Source of the DNA: Lolium rigidum | Lineage: Eukaryota > Streptophyta > Magnoliopsida > Poales > Poaceae | Assembly: GCF_022539505.1 (NCBI RefSeq) | Contig: NC_061508.1 | Location: forward strand, 199,663,012-199,727,011 | Length of the DNA stretch: 64,000 nt | Direction of reading: 5' to 3' | Part shown: in pieces, positions 56,963 to 64,000 of the stretch | Numbering within the stretch: position 1 is the stretch's first letter | Layout: each line of letters opens with the position of its first letter | The notes under the pieces: model-generated | The model's database searches: none | Seen by the model: the letters and a program-made list of their open reading frames with translations, nothing else | Told to the model about the DNA's origin: nothing | Position numbers and translations under genes: made by a program

Positions 56963-57838
56963 TCAAGTATTATCAAGAGATGAGGTATTAACATTCTTAC
57001 CAGGGGCTTTGCGCTTACCCTTCTTACTCTTATTCCTACTCTTTGGTTTAGGGAATACATGACCACATCCGGGCGTAGAGGTAAAATTTAGAGTGCCTTT
57101 CCCCACATCTATGATTGCTCCCACGAGTTTCAGCAGGGACCTTCCAAGTGTGATTTGTCATGTCCCTACACATTCAACAACGAGATAATCAGTGGATACC
57201 GTTCTTCCAAGAAAGGTTGTGAACACACCTTCAGCTATACCCTTAGGGATTATAACAGAGTTATCAGTAAGAGTTATTCCTTCTCCTCCTTCGATAAGTT
57301 CCCAAAGTGTCAAAGATTCATAAATTCTTTTAGGCATAAGGCAAAACTCAGACATAATATCACAACGGGCATGAAAAGTTTCACCACAAATAGCAACTTT
57401 AATAGTAGGCACCCACATTGAAGGTTCAAAACTTACTGGAACATAATCATAATATTCACGAATCTGGTTGTACCCTTCTTTTAAACAAGATATATTTGTC
57501 TCGAGGGTGTTTAATCTATTATGAATGCTAGCAAGAGATGAATCAAAATTATTAGCGGAGCTAGATGATGTAACCACTTTTCTTATGGCATTAAAAGCTT
57601 GATCCCCATCACAGTGAAGGAAATCTCCTCCTACTACATCATCTAAGGCATATCTAAAGCGAAGAATAAGCCCAAAATAAAAGTTACTAAGAAGCAAACT
57701 TAGAGTCATTTTAGGTTCAGTTTTACTATAAGAATCAAAAATTCTAGACCAAACTTCTTTAAAACTCTCTTCACCACCTTGTTTAAAAGTAAAGATCGAT
57801 TCCTCAGGTGATAGAGTAACAACTACAGGACTAGTCAT
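56963..57838 (-). pseudogene. gag/protease-like frame of Athila-like copy 1
   Basis: The ATG at 57836-57838 (RC) opens MTSPVVVTLSPEESIFTF, followed by WSRIFDSYSKTEPKMTLSLL, a helix with LASIHNRLNTLETNISCL, and a retropepsin-like fold region (AICGETFHARCDIMSEFCLM) that lacks the usual DTG/DLG triad. An in-frame TGA sits at 57158-57160. The frame goes on through a Lys-rich tail to the TGA at 56963-56965. It is much shorter than a full Athila gag-pol. Possibly a non-autonomous subfamily protein; its role is unknown. Confidence 0.55.
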
Positions 57839-58040
57839 AATAATAAAATGCGAGTAACTAATTTTTTTTGTGTTTTTTAATATGGAGAACGCAAACAAGA
57901 CAGTAAATAAAGTAAAACTAGCAACTAATTTTTTTGTATTTTTGATATAGAGAATAAACAAAGCAGTAAATAAAATAAAGTAAAGAAAGACAAAAACAAA
58001 GTAAAGAGATTGGATGTGGGAGACTCCCCTTGCAGCGTGT

Positions 58041-58063
58041 CTTGATCTCCCGACAACGGCGCC
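58041..58063 (-). other. Primer-binding site, Athila-like copy 1
   Basis: GGCGCCGTTGTCGGGAGATC on the minus strand. It resembles the tRNA-Asp type site (TGGCGCC...) used by Athila elements. Confidence 0.75.
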
Positions 58064-59677
58064 GGAAAAAGTTGCTTGATGGCGTGCAAGACACACGTCC
58101 GTTGGGAACCCCAAGAGGAAGGTGTGATGCGTACGAGCAGCTAGTTTTCCCTCGGTAAGAAACCAAGGTTATCGAACCGAGTAGGAGTCAAGGAACACGT
58201 GAAGGTTGTTGGTAGCGGAGTGTAGTGCGGCGCAACACCAGGGATTCCGGCGCCAACGCGGAACCTGCACAACACAATCAAAGTACTTTGCCCCAACGTA
58301 ACAGTGAGGTTGTCAATCTCACCGGCTTGCTGTAAACAAAGGATTAAATGTATAGTGTGGAAGATGATGTTTGTTTGCGAAGGACAGTAAAGAACAGAGT
58401 TTACGATGAGATTGTATTTCGGATGTAAAGAATGGACCGGGGTCCACAGTTCACTAGTGGTGTCTCTCCCATAAGATAAATGGCATGTTGGGTGAACAAA
58501 TTACGGTTGGGCAATTGACAAATAGAGAGGGCATAACAATGCACATACATATCACGATGACTACTATGAGATTTAATTAGGGCATTACGACAAAGTACAT
58601 AGACCGCTATCCGAGCATGCATCTATGCCTAAAAAGTCCACCTTCGAGGTTATCATCCGAACCCCTTCCAGTATTAAGTTGCAAACAACGAGACAATTGC
58701 ATTAAGTATGGTGCGTAATGTAATCAACACAAATATCCTTAGAAAAAGCATTGATGTTTTATCCCTAGTGGCAACAAGACATCCACAACCTTAGAACTTT
58801 CGTCAGCTGTCCCAGCATTCAATGGAGGCATGAACCCACTATCGAGCATAAATACTCCCTCTTGGAGTTACAAGTATCAACTTGGCCAGAGCCTCTACTA
58901 GCAACGGAGAGCATGCAAGAACATAAACAACATATATGATAGATTGATAATCAACTTGACATAGTATTCCATATTCATCGGATCCCAACAAACACAACAT
59001 GTAGCATTACAAAAGAGATGATCTTGATCATGATAGGCAGCTCACAAGATCTAACATGATAGCACAATGAGGAGAAGACAACCATCTAGCTACTGCTATG
59101 GACCCATAGTCCAGGGGTGAACTACTCACACATCAATCCGGAGGCGATCATGGTGATGAAGAGTCCTCCGGGAGTTGATTCCCCTCTCCGGCAGGGTGCC
59201 GGAGGCGATCTCCTGAATCCCCCGAGATGGGATTGGCGGCGGCGGCATCTCTGGAAGGTTTTCCGTATCGTGGCTCTCGGTACTGGGGTTTTCACGACGA
59301 AGGCTTTAAGTAGGCGAAAGGGCAGCGTCGGTGGAGGCACGAGGGCCCCACACCATAGGGCGGGGCCCACCCTTGGCCGCGCGGCCCTGTGGTGTCGGCG
59401 CCTCGTCGCCCCACTTCGTAATCCCTTCGGTCTTCTGGAAGCTTCGTGGAAAAATAAGACCCTGGGCGTTGATTTCGTCCAATTCCGAGAATATTTCCTT
59501 TGTAGGATTTACGAAACCAAAAATAGCAGAAAACAGACAACGGCTCTTCGGCATCTCGTCAATAGGTTAGTGCCGGAAAATGCATAATAATGACATAAAG
59601 TGTGTATAAAACATGTGAGTATCATCACAAAAGTAGCATGGAACATAAGAAATTATAGATACGTTTGAGACGTATCA
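58064..59677 (-). repeat. 5' LTR of Athila-like copy 1 (~1.6 kb)
   Basis: Starts TGATACGTCTCAAACG (RC at 59677) and runs to the primer site at 58063. The length and starting bases fit Sabrina-like LTRs. The exact 3' edge is uncertain by about 10-15 bp. Confidence 0.75.
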
Positions 59678-60043
59678 CGCTGCACTACACTCCTTCACCA
59701 ACAACCTTCACGTGGCATTCATCTCCTACTGGTTCGATAAACCTTGTTTTCTTACTGAGGGAAACTTGCTGCTGTACGCATCACACCTTCCTCTTGGGGT
59801 TCCCAACGGACGTGTGCTTCACGCGTCATCAAGCTAATTTCTCGGCGCCGTTGTCGGGAGATCAAGACACGCTGCAAGGGGAGTCTCTCACATCCAGTCT
59901 CTTTACTTTGTTTATTGTCTTGATTTACTTTACTTTATTTTCTGTTTTGTTTGCTTTCTTTATATCAAAAACACAAAAAAATTAGTTACTTGTTTTACTT
60001 TATTTAATTCTGTTCTTCTTAGTTTATTTTTATTACTGTTAAA

Positions 60044-62130
60044 ATGAATACTCCTGAGAACACTAAGTTGTGTGATTTCACTAGCACCAATAATAATGAT
60101 TTTATATGCACTCCTATTGCTCCACCTGCTACTACGAGCGAGAATTTTATGAAATTAAACCTGCTTTACTAAATCTTGTTATGAGAGAGCAATTTCGGTG
60201 TTAGTTACGATGATGCTGCTGCCCATCTTAATAATTTTGTTGAACTTTGTGAAATGCAAAAGTATAAGGATGTAGATTGAGACATTATAAAACTGAAATT
60301 GTTTCCTTTCTCCTTAAGAGGAAGAGCTAAAGATTGGTTGCTATCTTTGCCTAAGAATAGTATTGATTCATGGACTAAATGTAAAGATGCTTTCATTGGT
60401 AGATATTATCCTCCTGCTAAAATTATATCTTTGAGAAGTAGTATTATGAATTTTAAGCAATTGGATAATGAACATGTTGCTCAAGCATGGGAAAGAATGA
60501 AATCTTTGGTGAAGAATTGCCCTACCCATGGACTAACTACTTGGATGATCATCCAAACCTTCTATGCAGGATTGAATTTTTCTTCGAGGGACCTATTGGA
60601 TTCAGCTGCTGGAGGTACTTTTATGTCCATCACTTTGGGGGCGGCAACAAAGCTTCTTGATGATATGATGATCAACTACTCTGAATGGCACACTAAAAGG
60701 ACTCCACAAGGTAAGAAGGTAAATTCTGTTGAAGAAACCTCCTCCTTGAGTGATAAGATTGATGTGATTATGTCTATGCTTGTTAATGGTAGATCTAATG
60801 TTGATCCTAATAATGTTCCTTTAGCTTCATTGGTTGCTCAAGAAGAGCATGTTGATGTGAACTTCATTAAAAATAGTAATTTCAACAACAATGCTTATAG
60901 GAATAATTTTGGTAACAACTATAGGCCATATCCTTCTAATACTGGTAATGGTTATGGTAATTCTTACAACAATAGTAGGAGTGTACCCTCTGGTCTTGAA
61001 GTCATGCTTAAAATTCATTAGTACACAAACTGCTTTTAACAAATCTGTTGAAGAAAAGCTTGGTAAAATTGATATTCTTGCTTCTAAGGTTGATAGTCTT
61101 GCTGCTGATGTTGATCTTTTAAAATTGAAAGTTATTCCTAATGAAGATAAAGATATCAAGTCATTTGCTACAGCAAACGCTATTCAAGTTCGAATTAATG
61201 ACAATATTAGATTGATGGCTGAATTGCATGCTAGGTGGGAAAGAGAAGAAAAACTAGCTAAAGAGAATAATGTAGCTACAGTTTGGACTATTACCACCAC
61301 TAGTAATGATGATGCTTCACATGTTGCTAAACATCCTACTACCAATGGTAAAATAATTGGTGTTGGCAATGTTTCTACTCCTAGTGCAAAGCGTGCAAAA
61401 TTGCCTGAAACTGCTGAAACTGCTAAAACTGCTTGTGATAAAAGTGCTGAAATTTTTCAGATTATTGGGGACATCGATCCCATTGCTTTAGATCATAATG
61501 GTTTAGATTTTGATAATTGTCATATCTCTGAAGTTATTAAGTTCTTGCAAAAACTTGCTAGAAGTCCTAATGCTAGTGCTATAAATTTGGCCTTTACAAA
61601 ACATATTACAAATGCTCTCATTAAAGCTAGAGAAGAGAAATTAAAACTTGAAACTTATATTCCTAGGAAGTTAGAAGATGGTTGGGAGCCCATCATTAAA
61701 ATGAGGGTCAATGATTTTGATTGTAATGCTTTATGTGATCTTGGTGCAAGTATTTCTGTTATGCCTAAGAAACTCTATGATATGCTTGACTTGCCACCAT
61801 TGAAAAATTGTTATTTGGATGTTAATCTCACTGATAATTCTATAAAGAAACCTTTGGGGAGGATTAATAATGTTCACATTACGGTTAACAATAACCTTGT
61901 CCCCGTTGATTTTGTTGTCTTGGATATTGAGCGCAATGCATCTTGTCCTATTATTTTGGGAAGACCCTTTCTTCGAACTGTTGGTGCTATTATTGATATG
62001 AAGGAAGGAAATATTAAGTATCAATTCCCTCTTAAGAAAGGTATGGAACACTTCCCTAGAAAAAGAATGAAGTTACCTTTCACTCTATTATTTGAAAAAA
62101 TTATGATGTTGATGCTTCATCTCTTGATAA
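60044..62130 (+). pseudogene. gag and protease-like region of Athila-like copy 2
   Basis: The ATG at 60044 opens MNTPENTKLCDF. A frame break near 60150 and an in-frame TGA at 60278-60280 follow. The main gag block is 60299-60990 (FPFSLRGRAKDWLLSLPKNS; AQAWERMKSLVKNCPTHGL; AGLNFSSRDLLDSAAGGTF), typical of plant Athila gag. It then passes into Asn-rich sequence with another frameshift near 60990. The second frame continues with KSVEEKLGKIDILASKVDSL and a retropepsin-like domain with CDLGASISVMP (about 61732) and a GRPFLRTVGAIID block. A full pol does not follow. Confidence 0.8.
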
Positions 62131-62164
62131 TACTTGAGTTACACTTTCTGCGCCTAGCTGAAAG

Positions 62165-64000
62165 GCGTTAAAGAAAAGCGCTTATGGGAGACAACCCATT
62201 ATTTTATTTCTGCAATTTTTGTTTTATATTTGCGTCTTGGAAGTTGTTACTAATGTAGCAACCTCTCCTTATCTTTACTTTATTGCATTGTTGTGCCAAG
62301 TAAAGTCTTTGATAGTAAGGTTGATACTAGATTTGGATTTCTGCGCAGAAACAGATTTCTTGCTGTCACGAATTTGAGTAGAAATCTCTGTAGGAAACTC
62401 AGAAAAATCTGCAAAAATTCATGAGTGATCCTCAGATATGTACGCAACTTTCATTCAATTTGAGCTTCTTCATCTGAGCACGTTAAGTGACTCTAAAAAA
62501 TTCGTCTTTACAGACTGTTCTGTTTTGACAGATTCTGCCTTTTATTTCACATTGCCTCTTTTACCGTGTTGGATGGATTTCTTTGTTCCATTAACTTTCA
62601 GTAGCTTTGGGTAATATCCAAAAGTGTTAGGAATGACTGTGTCCTCTCTGAACATGTGAATTTTTGATTATGCACTAACCCTCTAATGAGTTTATTTTGA
62701 GTTTGGTGTGGAGGAAGTTTTCAAGGGTCAAGAGAGGAGGATGATGTAATATGATCAAGAAGAGTGAAAAGTCTAAGCTTGGGGATACCCCCGTGGTTCA
62801 TCCCTGCATATTTCAAGAAGACTCAAGCATCTAAGCTTGGGGATGCCCAAGGCATCCCCTTCTTCATCGACAACTTATCAGGTCACCTCTAGTGAAACTA
62901 TATTTTTATTCCGTCACATCTTACGTGCTTTACTTGGAGCGTCTGTATGCTTTCATTTTTTTTTTGTTTGAATAAACTCGGATCCTAGCATTCTTTGTGT
63001 GGGAGAAATACACGCTCCGCTGTTTCATATGAATACTGGTGTTCTTAGCTTTACTTTTAATGTTCATGGCGAAGGTTGAAAACTGCTTCGTTCATTGCTA
63101 TTTGGTTGGAAACAGAAAATGCTCCATGTGGTAATTGGTATATTGTCTTGAATAATTTGATACTTGGCAATTGTTTTGAGCTCTCAAATAGATCATGTTT
63201 AAGCTCTTGCATCATGTAATGTTGAACCTATTATTGGAGAACTATCGTAGAGCTTGTTGAAATTTGGTTTGCATGATTGGTCTCTCTAAAAGTCTAGATA
63301 TTTTCTGGTAAAAGTGTTTGAACAACAAGGAGACAGTGTAGAGTCTTATAATGCTTGCAATATGTTCTTATGTAAGTTTTGTTGTACCGGTTCATACTTG
63401 AGTTTGCTTCAAACAACCTTGCTAGCTAAAGCCTTGTACTAAGAGGGAATGCTTCTCGTACATCCAAAACCTTGAGCCAAAACCTATGCCATTTGTGTCC
63501 ACCATAACTGCCTACTACGTGGTATTTTTCTGCCATTCCAAGTAAATTGCTTGCATGCTACCTTTAAAATTTCATTCTTTGTCTTTGCAATACATAGCTC
63601 ATGGGAAAATAGCTTCAAAAACTATTGTGGTATTGAATATGTTGCTTATGTATCTTATTTCTTATAAGTTGCTTGTTGAGCGGTAACCATGTTTCTGGGG
63701 ACGCCATCAACTGTTACACCTTTATTGAATATCATGTGAGATGCTATGCATGTTCATCTTGTCTGAAGTAAGGGTGATTTATCATGATTAAATGGTTTGA
63801 GTATGCATATTGTTAGAGAAGAACATTGGGCCACCAACCAAAGCCATGTATCATGGTGGAAGTTTCAGTTTGGACATTAATCATCAATCTCTTATGAGAA
63901 TATTATCTGTTGTTGAATGCTTAAGCATTAAAGAGGAGTCCACTATCCGTTTTCTATGTTTTCCCGGTACGGATGTCCTCAAGTTGAGATCTATCAAAAA
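62165..64000 (+). other. 3' non-coding region of Athila-like copy 2
   Basis: Starts at AAGCGCTTATGGGAGACAAC. Contains two CTAAGCTTGGGGAT motifs, about 62772-62789 and 62830-62847, and continues to the window edge. It matches copy 1 in inverted orientation with moderate divergence. Confidence 0.7.

Larger units (their letters stand above)
54848..59677 (-). mobile_element. Athila-like (Sabrina-type) LTR element, copy 1, lacking its 3' LTR
   Basis: Read on the minus strand: LTR 59677-58064 (starting TGATACGTCTC), primer site 58063-58041, leader, a short gag/protease-like frame, then a long non-coding 3' region with repeated CTAAGCTTGGGGATGCC motifs that ends at 54848. The 3' LTR is missing and the end abuts block U directly. 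The leader (AGATCAAGACACGCTGCAAG) and the CTAAGCTTGGGGATGCC region are hallmarks I associate with Triticeae Sabrina-like Athila elements. No RT or integrase, so it is non-autonomous. Confidence 0.8.
59678..64000 (+). mobile_element. Athila-like (Sabrina-type) element, copy 2, truncated 5' and running off the window
   Basis: Begins with the last ~166 bp of an LTR (59678-59843), then the primer site GGCGCCGTTGTCGGGAG (59844-59860), the same leader as copy 1, gag/protease and the long 3' region. It is joined head to head to copy 1. No RT or integrase appears before the window ends. Confidence 0.8.

Noticed and set aside
59117..59587. 156-codon plus-strand frame
   Set aside because: It lies antisense within the Athila-like LTR; no domain and overlapping frames on both strands.

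Overview
This is plant nuclear DNA, most likely from a Triticeae grass (wheat, barley, rye or Aegilops type). The reasons are an intron-containing plant TM9/TMN gene, Athila-lineage retrotransposons with the leader and 3' sequences typical of Triticeae Sabrina-like families, grass PIF/Harbinger and Tourist-type elements with GC-rich gene-like cargo, hAT and Mutator remnants, and retrotransposons nested inside other retrotransposons. Species cannot be fixed from the sequence alone. I saw no prokaryotic gene, CRISPR array, rRNA or tRNA gene.

Layout. 1-3400: GC-rich unassigned DNA, a LINE 3' tail, a Stowaway-like end and small PIF/Harbinger pieces. 3401-8267: one PIF/Harbinger-type element (TSD TAA) that carries a broken multi-frame gene-like cargo and has itself been invaded by two more TTA-target elements (3437-5076 and 5287-6764). 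8268-19600: low-gene DNA with a hAT element (9347-10209), a broken coiled-coil gene whose putative intron holds a second, inverted copy of the Tourist-like element (11541-13023), a hAT MITE (16069-16225) and Mutator transposase debris. 19657-22734: the only intact gene, a seven-exon minus-strand transmembrane 9 superfamily gene. Summing the exons gives exactly 591 codons including the stop.

23216-27277 and 52249-54847: a ~340-bp satellite-like repeat with telomere-like TTTAGGG motifs plus a 1.1-kb unique block, present as a tandem segmental duplication. Its second copy is split at 27277/52244 by a 16-kb Ty3/gypsy element (27278-52243, TSD ACAGA, LTRs ~5 kb). That element carries an unusual extra ORF region upstream of gag and a disabled gag-pol. 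Its 5' LTR is in turn split by a second, non-autonomous LTR element (29214-38145, TSD TTGAT) with two 4.09-kb LTRs and only 758 bp of internal DNA.

54848-64000: two truncated Athila-like elements joined head to head at 59677/59678, one on the minus strand (one LTR, no 3' LTR) and one on the plus strand that runs off the window.

Apart from the TM9/TMN gene, which should act in the Golgi/endosomal membrane system, the coding capacity belongs to decayed mobile elements. The window therefore shows a layered insertion history rather than a working pathway. The most unusual points are the extra pre-gag ORF with splice acceptors, the giant-LTR/mini-internal element, the triple-nested PIF complex, and copy-to-copy differences that concentrate at CAG/CTG and CG sites and may be sequencing artefacts.
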